A stretch of 64,000 nt of DNA from PCC-6802 sp943367755. GTDB taxonomy: Bacteria; Cyanobacteriota; Cyanobacteriia; Pseudanabaenales; Pseudanabaenaceae. This document shows, one piece after another, positions 51,431-59,514 of the stretch (the first letter of the stretch is position 1; every line of letters starts with the position of its first letter). Made by a program: the position numbers and the translations under genes. The notes under the pieces are model-generated. The model was given only the letters and a program-made list of their open reading frames with translations. It had not been told where the DNA came from and made no database searches. The stretch spans positions 1-64,000 of the forward strand of contig CALRKB020000005.1 in NCBI GenBank assembly GCA_943367755.1. The letters are read 5' to 3'.

Positions 51431-53197
51431 TTAAGTAGATCCCCAGGCATCCCCGTCATATTCTTTCTTTACTGCCAAGAGCTTATCCAATTGGCCATCG
51501 AAAAGACCAAGTCTAAGGAGAGGATATGCTGAACCAACATTTCGAATCTCTTGAGTAACTTCTTGCGCAATAGCTGGGTTTTGCCATGCAAATCGACCTA
51601 GGAAACCTCTGAAAATACCACGACTATCAGGATTGTCATAGTTACAAAGAGCAAACAGATACTCAAATCGGTCGAAGCATTTTTTGAACTGTATATCATC
51701 TGGTAATACTTCTCTCAAAGGTTCTCGTATTAGATTGAAGATGCGATCACTTAGTGGTGTATATGTATCCTTAAACTGAATTCTTCCTATTTGTCTGCGG
51801 TACATCTGCACATTTTCCAAATTTCTGCCAAAATTATCATTCATAACCTGAAATGGTGTTAGGTTCATGACAGCAGGATAACTTCCATCTATGCCCCTAA
51901 CTACAGGGTTGTAGAGTATATTGACAAAGGTGGAATATTTTCTTGTTGCAATTGATGCAACACCACCTGCATAAAGAAGTAATAATGAGGGGTAGAGAGC
52001 TAGATCGTGCCATACCTTGCAATAATTCCCCGGTTGTATATTGACTGAGTTAGCAATTCTTTCGATGCATTTCACCCAAAATGCTTCATGTGTCTCTTTG
52101 CCCCAGTAGCAACCTGTAATCATTAAAGCTATTAGAACTTCTGTGAGATTTTCATAGAGCTTCACTCGTTTATTCAGTTCTTCTGAGCTAAATGAACCCC
52201 TAAGAGAGAATTGGTCAGATAATAGCTCACTGTAAAGCTTCTCCGTTTCTTCATGAACTAAGTCATGAAGCTTAATTTCATATTTATCTTCAACAAGATA
52301 TTTTTTCAGTGTGGCAACAGCAGCTTTTACAGATAAAGGATGCGACTTGTCAAATTCTTGTAAAGCAGTAACTTTTTCCGCAAGTTCCTGGAAGAAAGAA
52401 TCTGCATCGCGAATTACGATCTCTGTTGCTTGCCTCAAGTTGATAAGACGCTTTGCTGAATCACCTAGGCTCCCCCTTGCTACCCAATAAGTTGTAAATC
52501 TACGATTAGGACAACGCTCGATGGCTGTTCTTAGAGCAACATCATATTCAGCAGACCATCCACAGACAATCAGACCAAATTCATCAAATATTTGGTCTAG
52601 CAATTGGGTTAAAGGCTCTTCATACTGCTTTAGTTCAGTAGGTGTATTTTTAATTCGCGTGTCAAGATAGTCACCGTTTATCTTAACGATCGTGCATTGC
52701 GTATGAATTAGAGGCATAGCACCCTTTAATGCATCTGTCGTGCTAATAATTGTTGGTTCAATCCCAATAGCCCTTAAAGCATCTTCCATCAAGCGATCAA
52801 AGTTGGTCGTTATGATGACCCTAATGTGACCGCTAGCTACAAGTTCGGCTATCGCTTTGTGTGCAACTGTAGGTAACTTCTTACCTTCTTCACGTTCTTC
52901 TTCTGTAGGTTCAAAGTAGCTTTTTAGTAATTGCTGTCGTTCGGGAGCGGTTTTTAGTAACCTTTCCAACAATTTTGAGTAATCTGGCTCCTCACCAAAT
53001 TCGGATTTGTACCATACTTCAGGATTAGGTTCGCAATCGGCATTCTGTAAATGCGCTACTTTACGAATCAGATCTAGTACAACTTCCCAACCAGTTGGTA
53101 TACCAGCGGAGCGAGAGATTCCAGAGCCAAGCAAAAGAGCGTAAACACCCTTATTGCTGTGCATGGAGAAAGCAAGAGAAATCATGGGATCGATCAT
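51431..53197 (-). CDS. SIR2-like domain protein with altered active site
   Basis: 588 residues. The N-terminal ~290 residues form a SIR2-like NAD-binding Rossmann domain of the kind found in anti-phage NADases: 'LLGSGISRSAGIPTGW', 'VIITTNFDRLMEDAL' (Asn132) and 'FGLIVCGWSAEYDVAL'. The position of the catalytic His (usually xHGD) reads 'VKINGDYLDTRI', with Asn174. The C-terminal ~300 residues are helical, without recognised domain. SD GAGGAAA precedes ATG 53197. The gene has no HIP1 octamer and is more AT-rich than its neighbours, suggesting a later arrival in the operon. It may be an NADase using other residues, or a sensor that binds NAD+ or ADP-ribose. Confidence 0.85.
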   Translation of the reverse strand: MIDPMISLAFSMHSNKGVYALLLGSGISRSAGIPTGWEVVLDLIRKVAHLQNADCEPNPEVWYKSEFGEEPDYSKLLERLLKTAPERQQLLKSYFEPTEEEREEGKKLPTVAHKAIAELVASGHIRVIITTNFDRLMEDALRAIGIEPTIISTTDALKGAMPLIHTQCTIVKINGDYLDTRIKNTPTELKQYEEPLTQLLDQIFDEFGLIVCGWSAEYDVALRTAIERCPNRRFTTYWVARGSLGDSAKRLINLRQATEIVIRDADSFFQELAEKVTALQEFDKSHPLSVKAAVATLKKYLVEDKYEIKLHDLVHEETEKLYSELLSDQFSLRGSFSSEELNKRVKLYENLTEVLIALMITGCYWGKETHEAFWVKCIERIANSVNIQPGNYCKVWHDLALYPSLLLLYAGGVASIATRKYSTFVNILYNPVVRGIDGSYPAVMNLTPFQVMNDNFGRNLENVQMYRRQIGRIQFKDTYTPLSDRIFNLIREPLREVLPDDIQFKKCFDRFEYLFALCNYDNPDSRGIFRGFLGRFAWQNPAIAQEVTQEIRNVGSAYPLLRLGLFDGQLDKLLAVKKEYDGDAWGST

Positions 53198-53236
53198 TTT
53201 ATTTCCTCAGTAAATTTTTTGATGGATTAGGTTTCG

Positions 53237-55132
53237 TCAGCTACTAATTTTTAGCAAATGAATCCTGTTACGATTCACCGCGAATAGCCCTTGCGATGAA
53301 GCATATAGATGAGAGCTGACATCGACGAATGGCTCCGTATTGGGAAATTCCTGAACTTTCGCAATTCCGCCATTACGAGGCTCTAAACGCACTACACCTG
53401 AATCCGTAGCAGCGAGCAGAAAATTCCCAACCGCAAATTTGCCGCGAATGTTAGTCAGCCAGTCATGACTATCTCCTCCCATTTTAGATGTGGCAATCGC
53501 CTCACCGCGATCGCTAATTACATGAACATAACGGCAAATTCTGCCCTGTTCCTGAGTTTCGAGGAATAACCAGCAGCGATTGCCACCAAAAACGCAATCC
53601 GCATCGATAAGCTGTCCTTGCCAGGGTGGCAGTTTCACGCTGTCGTTAATCCCGTTTCCCTTCGCGTCAAACACAAAAGCCACATGTATGTCCCCCGCAC
53701 GGTAGAACCCAAAACCGAAATGAGAACCAACCCAGAATTGCGTTTGATCGATCAGTACATCGCCAATATATTCCTCACCTAGCCGACCGTCGCGCCTTAA
53801 CTGACCGTTATACAGCCAGTATCGACCTAGTGCATTGCGATCGCATGCAGGCATCTCCCGATAGCTATCCACCGCTAACCTGGGAGAGAGATGGGAGAGA
53901 TGGGGATCGCCCAGCGCAATCACCTGTCCCTGTTTGCCTACGAGCGTTGATTTCCCATGCAACCAGAATCGCATCTGCGGATCGAGATCGCCCGTGAATA
54001 CGATGCTACCATCTTCGCGTTTGAAAGCGCCTCGCTCGTAATACAGCCAGTGCAGCGAGTCTCCATCGAGAGTAGCACAAAGAATAATACCGCTAGTTTG
54101 GAAGATCGGATCGGCAGTGACATTACTGCTAGAAACTTGAGTCTGGGGCTTGGTTTGTGCGATATCGATCACTCGATCGCGATCACAGATCGGACAACGG
54201 TAACGCGCGGATTCCACACCGCAGGTTGGACACTTTTGCCAGTGCAGATTTTCCAATAAGCTCAGAGGAAATTCGCCGCGCCAATCGCTGACAAAGCATT
54301 GATGGAATTGATGCAGCAGTTCGTCTGACAGGATACCGTAGGGAATTGCAGGTTTGGGATATCGCACTTCGGGATGGAAAACCGTAATCCGCTGTAACGG
54401 CCTCGTATCGTGGGGAATGCGTGCCTGCGCATCCTTTGGCTTGTAAACGCCACCGTAGGGATCGACGAATAACAAGCTCTGCATCAGCATCACAGTAAAT
54501 GCATACCAATCCGAATTGGGATTGTACGGGGCTTGCAGAATCGGTCGATCTGCCTGCACATCACACAACAACGGATCGACAAATCGAGTCGTGAATACTC
54601 GGCAGAGGAACTGTCTGTACTGCCAAGAATCAGAATCAATTAGATAGGCTTCATCCTTACGCACCAATATATTCAAGTCGTTAAAATCTCCGACAACCGC
54701 CTGCGCCGCATGAATCTGCTTCAAAGTCTCATGCATGTCACGAAAGATATTTGTGACGATCTGATTGCTAATACCGCTAGCAGTACGAAAACTGCGATCG
54801 CCATAGCTATGCAAAGCTGCAGTACCCGCCATCAGAGGCATGGCATAACCCAAGATCGTTTTCCCTTGTTTGTCCGTTGCTAAATTCTCAGGCTGCACGA
54901 CTCGTTGCGGCATATTTTTGGGGAAATGACGCAATTTTTGCTGGTGTTCTTGCAGGCGGGCGATCGCAGCTTGCTGCTCCGCTGGAAGTCCTTGATAATC
55001 CGGGTGATCGGCTCGCTTGAACAGCTTGAGTGCCTTACCCCCACCAATATCGAAGACATCGGCTTCGCCACCTTTGCCAATCGAGCGACTGGGTTTCAGG
55101 CTGATTTTTCTACCGCTGATATAAACTTCCAT
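53237..55132 (-). CDS. YegI-like atypical protein kinase with zinc ribbons and C-terminal repeat domain
   Basis: 631 residues from ATG 55132, eight bases after a strong SD (AAGGAGG); a GTG at 55141 overlaps the SD spacing. Kinase (~1-290): Gly loop 'SIGKGGEADVF', Lys in 'ALKLFKR', catalytic loop 'VVGDFNDLNILV' in place of HRDxxxxN, and metal loop 'LIDSDSWQY' in place of DFG, both typical of the YegI branch. Two CxxC pairs follow ('CPTCGVESARYRCPICDRDR'). The C-terminal ~300 residues contain repeated beta-strand segments, propeller-like. In E. coli, YegI acts with a PP2C (YegK) and a vWA protein (YegL), both present here. Confidence 0.87.
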   Translation of the reverse strand: MEVYISGRKISLKPSRSIGKGGEADVFDIGGGKALKLFKRADHPDYQGLPAEQQAAIARLQEHQQKLRHFPKNMPQRVVQPENLATDKQGKTILGYAMPLMAGTAALHSYGDRSFRTASGISNQIVTNIFRDMHETLKQIHAAQAVVGDFNDLNILVRKDEAYLIDSDSWQYRQFLCRVFTTRFVDPLLCDVQADRPILQAPYNPNSDWYAFTVMLMQSLLFVDPYGGVYKPKDAQARIPHDTRPLQRITVFHPEVRYPKPAIPYGILSDELLHQFHQCFVSDWRGEFPLSLLENLHWQKCPTCGVESARYRCPICDRDRVIDIAQTKPQTQVSSSNVTADPIFQTSGIILCATLDGDSLHWLYYERGAFKREDGSIVFTGDLDPQMRFWLHGKSTLVGKQGQVIALGDPHLSHLSPRLAVDSYREMPACDRNALGRYWLYNGQLRRDGRLGEEYIGDVLIDQTQFWVGSHFGFGFYRAGDIHVAFVFDAKGNGINDSVKLPPWQGQLIDADCVFGGNRCWLFLETQEQGRICRYVHVISDRGEAIATSKMGGDSHDWLTNIRGKFAVGNFLLAATDSGVVRLEPRNGGIAKVQEFPNTEPFVDVSSHLYASSQGLFAVNRNRIHLLKISS

Positions 55133-55190
55133 TCTATTCACCTCCTTTTATATATCCAAAAATTGTCAAATGCTATTTATCAATTACTGG

Positions 55191-55253
55191 AGGGGGCAAG
55201 TTTAGCAACTATATTTGTTAATCATAAAATGCTCGTTCAAAACTTGCCCCTAC
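55191..55253. repeat. MITE-like inverted repeat within the NAD-linked operon (copy 2)
   Basis: AGGGGGCAAGTTT (55191-55203) pairs with AAACTTGCCCCT (55240-55251) around ~36 nt, and is followed by AC, as in the outer GTAGGGGC of copy 1. It lies between the PP2C and kinase genes of the operon. Same family as 49391-49455. Confidence 0.7.
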
Positions 55254-55264
55254 TAAACCAACCG

Positions 55265-56116
55265 CTATTCGATTTTTCTTCTCATTACTACCAATGTCGT
55301 ATCATCCGGCAAGAGTCCCCTGTCCTTAGCCAAACGCTGTGTTTGCCAATCCGGCTGGGTTACCTCGCGATTAATCAACGATAAGCGACGATGAATCGCC
55401 TCTGGATTGCTGAAATAGCGATCGGCTTGCCAAAATTGAGAAATTTGTCCGACAGTCTCCTGTTTGCCTGGTAAATTCATCCCAGCTACGGAAATTAAAT
55501 CCGCCGCACCGTCCGTTCCAATTAACACCGATTCCACTGCATCGGTATGGATGCGATCGTGGATGTGAAAATGAATTAAGTCTGGACGATAGAAGCCATA
55601 GGCCAAATAGGGAGGAGCGTTGTCAGGGAATGGCCCGATTTGTCCGATCTTTCCATTCACAACAACGAGACCATCTCCAATCGAAAAGGCGATCGCTTCT
55701 GTTGGAGTAATCAGCACCCCCACAATCGTAAACAGGAGGTAATCGTTGACAATCTGTTGCATGGCATCGCGGGAATCGCCACCATTACCCTCATTGCTCC
55801 CACCACCTAGCATTTGCAACACCTGCTGCATTTCTGCTAGTAGATCCAGTTTGAGACGTTCCCAAAACTCGCTGGCTAGTCCGTCCTGGCTGTCTGGCTC
55901 GGATTGGATTCGCCGAGCGATGGTTTTCACCACCAGCCTTGCGCCAATTTTCGCCCCCACTTCGCTATGCCTTCCGCTGCCACAACCGTCGCAAACTACG
56001 GCGATCGCGGCTTGCTGGTTGCAAATGCTGAAGTAAGCATCCTGATTGTTTTTACCAACCCGTAGGTGCTCTCTGCCTGCGATCGAACCACCTGCTACTT
56101 CAAACATTTCTTGCAT
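55265..56116 (-). CDS. PP2C-family protein phosphatase (YegK-like), first gene of the NAD-linked operon
   Basis: 283 residues; a second Met at 56107 is also possible, and no clear SD precedes either, so the message may be leaderless or the start shifted. PP2C metal sites: 'GKNNQDAYF', 'VVCDGCGSGRHSEVGAKIGA', 'AFSIGDGLVVV', 'LIGTDGAADL' and 'LLPDDTTLVVMRR' are intact, so it should be an active Mn2+/Mg2+ phosphatase opposing the YegI-like kinase that follows. One palindrome (56124-56142) sits only 7 bp upstream of the start, so a bound regulator would block initiation of the operon. Confidence 0.87.
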   Translation of the reverse strand: MQEMFEVAGGSIAGREHLRVGKNNQDAYFSICNQQAAIAVVCDGCGSGRHSEVGAKIGARLVVKTIARRIQSEPDSQDGLASEFWERLKLDLLAEMQQVLQMLGGGSNEGNGGDSRDAMQQIVNDYLLFTIVGVLITPTEAIAFSIGDGLVVVNGKIGQIGPFPDNAPPYLAYGFYRPDLIHFHIHDRIHTDAVESVLIGTDGAADLISVAGMNLPGKQETVGQISQFWQADRYFSNPEAIHRRLSLINREVTQPDWQTQRLAKDRGLLPDDTTLVVMRRKIE

Positions 56117-56123
56117 CGCTGTA

Positions 56124-56142
56124 TAGTGTTAAAAGCACACTA
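56124..56142. promoter_or_regulatory. Putative NrtR operator 1: TAGTGT-N7-ACACTA
   Basis: A 19-bp perfect inverted repeat, TAGTGT, 7-nt spacer TAAAAGC, ACACTA, in the 150-bp divergent region between the PP2C and NrtR-type genes, next to the PP2C start. With the second copy 25 bp away it lies on about the same helix face with extra twist. Operator status is inferred from position next to a regulator gene and from symmetry. Confidence 0.7.
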
Positions 56143-56148
56143 ACAATA

Positions 56149-56167
56149 TAGTGTCAAAACAACACTA
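56149..56167. promoter_or_regulatory. Putative NrtR operator 2: TAGTGT-N7-ACACTA
   Basis: Second 19-bp palindrome with identical arms and spacer CAAAACA, six bases from the first. Being on the NrtR side of the pair, it would allow autoregulation as well as control of the leftward operon. No third copy was found in the window. Confidence 0.7.
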
Positions 56168-56266
56168 AGTCAACCACTTTTCCAGATTCTTTTTCGGATC
56201 TCCCCCAATCCCTTGCTCAGTATTGGTTTGACAGACAAACTACCCAACCTTTATCAATATAAATCT

Positions 56267-56956
56267 ATGAGTTATACCTACGAATTCCCCAGACCTGCGA
56301 TCGCAGTTGACTGCGTTGTGTTTGGCTTAGACGAGCAAGATCTAAAAGTGATGTCGATCCGGCGGGGCATTCCTCCTTTTAAAGATCGGTGGGCCTTGCC
56401 AGGCGGTTTTGTCCGCCTCGATGAATCCTTAGAAGCCGCCGCTCTCAGGGAACTGAAGGAAGAAACGGGCATCGAACAAGTTTTCCTGGAGCAACTTTAT
56501 ACGTTTGGCGAAGTAGATCGCGATCCGCGCGATCGCGTTGTCACGGTCGCCTATTACGCCCTGATTAACCTGGTCGAACATCACATTCAAGCTACCACCG
56601 ATGCTAAGGATGCTGCATGGTTCCCAGTATCAAATCCCCCCAAACTAGCATTCGACCACGACAAAATTCTGGCGGTGGCTCTGGCGAGGTTGAAAGGTAA
56701 AGTGCGCTACGAACCGATCGGGTTTGAGCTGTTGCCGCAGAAATTTACCCTCTCGCAGTTGCAAAAGCTCTACGAAACTATTCTGGAGCAACCGCTAGAC
56801 AAGCGCAATTTCCGCAAAAAGATTTTGGGCATGCAGCTTTTAGTCGAATTAGACGAAGTGCAAGCCGACGTGCGCCACCGCGCCGCTAGGTTATATCAGT
56901 TCGACGAGCAAAAGTATTTGCAGCTCAAAAATAAGGGTTTTAACTTTGAAATTTAG
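56267..56956 (+). CDS. nrtR: NrtR-type Nudix transcriptional regulator
   Basis: 229 residues from ATG 56267 ('MSYTYEFPRPAIAVDCVVFG'); the frame is open to 56213 but the extension is not family-like. N-terminal Nudix domain with an intact Nudix box ('GFVRLDESLEAAA', 'LRELKEETGI', GX5EX7REUXEEXGU), C-terminal winged helix (~150-229) with 'FTLSQLQKLYETIL' and 'KRNFRKKILGM'. NrtR proteins repress NAD-metabolism genes and are released by ADP-ribose. The intact Nudix box means this one may also hydrolyse its ligand, or be an ADP-ribose pyrophosphatase first. It is divergent from the NAD-linked operon with two palindromes between. Confidence 0.87.
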   Translation: MSYTYEFPRPAIAVDCVVFGLDEQDLKVMSIRRGIPPFKDRWALPGGFVRLDESLEAAALRELKEETGIEQVFLEQLYTFGEVDRDPRDRVVTVAYYALINLVEHHIQATTDAKDAAWFPVSNPPKLAFDHDKILAVALARLKGKVRYEPIGFELLPQKFTLSQLQKLYETILEQPLDKRNFRKKILGMQLLVELDEVQADVRHRAARLYQFDEQKYLQLKNKGFNFEI

Positions 56957-56990
56957 CTGAAATGCTCATGGGTAAAACAATAGGATGAAG

Positions 56991-57824
56991 TCAAAGATTG
57001 AAGACGCGATGCTTCAAGGATGGCATTTGCGTGCGCACTTGATCTAAGCGAGAGGGATTGATTTCGGCGATCGCCAAGCCAATCTGATCGCCAGCATCTG
57101 CCAACACTACACCCCAGGGGTCGACAATCATGGCATGGCCGTGGGATTGACGGCGAGGATTGTGCTTGCCAACCTGCGCCGCTGCGATTACGTAGCAAGT
57201 ATTTTCGATCGCTCTGGCTTGCAATAGTACCTGCCAGTGATCCTTACCTGTATATGCCGTAAATGCAGCCGGTACAAACAGAACATTGGCTCCGTTCTTG
57301 GCGAGATAGCGATATAGTTCGGGAAAGCGCACATCATAGCAAACCGATAGGCCGAGATTGCCCAATTTGTCTGAGTGGTAAACATGAGGTGGTTCAGAGC
57401 CAGCCACAATTGTCTCGGATTCTCGATAGGTGTTGCCATCAGGTACATTGACATCAAACAGATGTATTTTGCGATATCTAGATAGCTCTTCACCCTCTGG
57501 TCCCACTAGCAGGGCAGTATTAAACATCTTGCCTGTTGTCCCATTTGCTTCATCGTCAGCAGGGACTGGAAACCCGCCTCCTAGGATAGTCACCTGGTAG
57601 CGTTGTGCCATTGTTACCAAAAACTTCTGGCTAGCCTGGGCAATTTCTTTGGCAAGAAGTACCTTAGCTTCTTCGTCTCCCAAGAAAGCAAAATTTTCGG
57701 GCAAACAGATTAGTTCGGCTCCACGATTGGTCGCAAGCTGAATCAGTTCCTCTGCTTGGGCAAGATTTTTGTTCAAGTCCGGTAGACTTGTCATTTGTAC
57801 GGCAGCAGCTAGGTATGGCTTCAT
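56991..57824 (-). CDS. Nitrilase-superfamily amidase (Nit1-like)
   Basis: 277 residues. Catalytic triad Glu43 ('CLPENFAF'), Lys119 ('YRKIHLFD') and Cys162 ('GLSVCYDVRFPE'). The branch with 'KIHLFDVNVP' and 'YDVRFPELYR' corresponds to deaminated-glutathione amidase (Nit1/YbeM-like), a metabolite-repair enzyme, rather than a true nitrilase. It converges on nrtR (34 bp between stops) and probably does not belong to the NAD-linked operon. Confidence 0.88.
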   Translation of the reverse strand: MKPYLAAAVQMTSLPDLNKNLAQAEELIQLATNRGAELICLPENFAFLGDEEAKVLLAKEIAQASQKFLVTMAQRYQVTILGGGFPVPADDEANGTTGKMFNTALLVGPEGEELSRYRKIHLFDVNVPDGNTYRESETIVAGSEPPHVYHSDKLGNLGLSVCYDVRFPELYRYLAKNGANVLFVPAAFTAYTGKDHWQVLLQARAIENTCYVIAAAQVGKHNPRRQSHGHAMIVDPWGVVLADAGDQIGLAIAEINPSRLDQVRTQMPSLKHRVFNL

Positions 57825-57865
57825 CGTCGATAATTTATATTTACTTTAGTTATTTCTGTGTTGGT

Positions 57866-59362
57866 TTAAACCCACTCATCATCATCTTCATAGCTGCGAT
57901 CGCCAAGGAGATGCGTATCTTCGCTTGTGCTAGTCAGTGGCTCTGATATCGCCTCTGATGTCGAATTTGATGCGATTTGGGTATTGTTAGTAGGATCTGA
58001 AATAGGATCTGATGTAGATTCTTGCATTTCCCCAGATACTTCCTCAGATACTTCTTCTGATGTGCTTGCCGCTTCTTCAGCGATCGCTTCTCGTTCCTGA
58101 ATTTCATAGATATCTTCAGCGAACTCTTCAGTGGCGATCATCTCAGTTGAAGGTGCGACTGGGGGTGGCATAGTTGCTTCCACAGTTTCAGTAGTTTCAT
58201 TAGTTTGATGCTCAGAAATGACTGGAGGTGTTTCTATTGTTTCTTCTCCAACCACTGTCTCTTCATTCGCTGCCTTTGCCTCTACTGCTTCTGCAACTAT
58301 TTCTGTAGGCGCAGTCTCTACGGTCTCTACTGATGGAGATGATACTTGATCTGATACTGAAATTGCTGGCGCAGAAGGTTGTTTTACCTCTGTACTATCT
58401 GTACCTACCACTGGCTCGGGTGGAGTAGGGACAACAGAATTAGCCGGCGTAGCCGTTGGTGCTGGAGATTTACTTGGAGATTTGCTTGGAGATTTACTGG
58501 GTAATAAAGTCGAGACTTTATTCAGTAGCCCAGATAATGTGTCACTTACACCCGATAATTGTGCGAATACAGGTTTTATCTTGTCAGCAATAGTCTGCTT
58601 TGTGCCTGCAGCGGGTAATTGCGCTGGCTCTGGTTGGTCTGTAATTAATTCCGCTGTTTGTTGGATAGGTTCTAGTGGCTCAGTGGCAAAAGCTAGTAAA
58701 TGCGGCGATCGCATGCCCACAATCGTGAAATCCTTGCGGATTTGATCGCTCTCGTAGGGCTTGAGACTGTTGAATTCTGAAGCTGGTACGAGCATGACTC
58801 TAGCGGCTGCAACCCCCATCTGCAATAACAGATTGGCGATCAGAAAAAATACCTCTGCCCACAGTATGCCAATCAGACGCAATACTGGCGGAAAAGGCGC
58901 TATATCTGCTGCAAGGGGAGCTGATATATATATCTGACGAAACACAACATAGAGGAATACCCCGGTAACCACTGCAACCCAGGCACCTGTATACCAACCA
59001 TTAATGCGTCGCCTCAAGACGGACAGAACGCGGCGCTGAAGATCGCTTAGTTCGTTGGCTGGCTTAGCTAAGCCCCAAAGGCTAAACGGATAGAGCGGCT
59101 TCTGCCACTGCATCCATACAGTTAACGCAATTGGAGGTAACCCCAGGATAATCATCTCTATCCAACCTGGTAATACGGGATCTCCAACAGCTAGCCCCAT
59201 CATGCACAGCACCATGACGAACGGTACTGCTGCAAGCAGGGCAATATGAATCAAAAGGAACGGTTCCGTCTTCTGATATGTTGATGACAAGGGGGAGTCG
59301 CCAAGGTTTTGTTGAGACATAGCATTAGTTGTTGCTGTCAGGATTGAGGCAGTACTAGGCAC
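57866..59362 (-). CDS. Low-complexity-tail membrane protein
   Basis: 498 residues, or 484 from Met at 59320. The N-terminal ~200 residues hold four membrane helices ('LLIHIALLAAVPFVMVLCMM', 'MIILGLPPIALTVW', 'GAWVAVVTGVFLYVVF', 'GILWAEVFFLIANLLL'). A ~40-residue segment ('IRKDFTIVGMRSPHLLAFAT') precedes ~270 residues of Glu/Thr/Ser/Pro-rich tail with 'SKSPSKSPSKSP' repeats, ending 'YEDDDEWV'. It fits the cyanobacterial group known only by this architecture; function unknown. The acidic tail is cytosolic if the helix count is right. Confidence 0.78.
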   Translation of the reverse strand: MPSTASILTATTNAMSQQNLGDSPLSSTYQKTEPFLLIHIALLAAVPFVMVLCMMGLAVGDPVLPGWIEMIILGLPPIALTVWMQWQKPLYPFSLWGLAKPANELSDLQRRVLSVLRRRINGWYTGAWVAVVTGVFLYVVFRQIYISAPLAADIAPFPPVLRLIGILWAEVFFLIANLLLQMGVAAARVMLVPASEFNSLKPYESDQIRKDFTIVGMRSPHLLAFATEPLEPIQQTAELITDQPEPAQLPAAGTKQTIADKIKPVFAQLSGVSDTLSGLLNKVSTLLPSKSPSKSPSKSPAPTATPANSVVPTPPEPVVGTDSTEVKQPSAPAISVSDQVSSPSVETVETAPTEIVAEAVEAKAANEETVVGEETIETPPVISEHQTNETTETVEATMPPPVAPSTEMIATEEFAEDIYEIQEREAIAEEAASTSEEVSEEVSGEMQESTSDPISDPTNNTQIASNSTSEAISEPLTSTSEDTHLLGDRSYEDDDEWV

Positions 59363-59514
59363 ATTGGGAAAGTTAGTTTTATTCCCGAAATGCCTTGTCC
59401 AGACTTTTGTATTTTATACAGCCTATGCCAACATTGCTGAAAATTTCAACGCAGGTAGTCAAATATAGCTATTAGCGGGAAACCGAATATCTAGGCAAGC
59501 CTTAGAAGGCAAAA

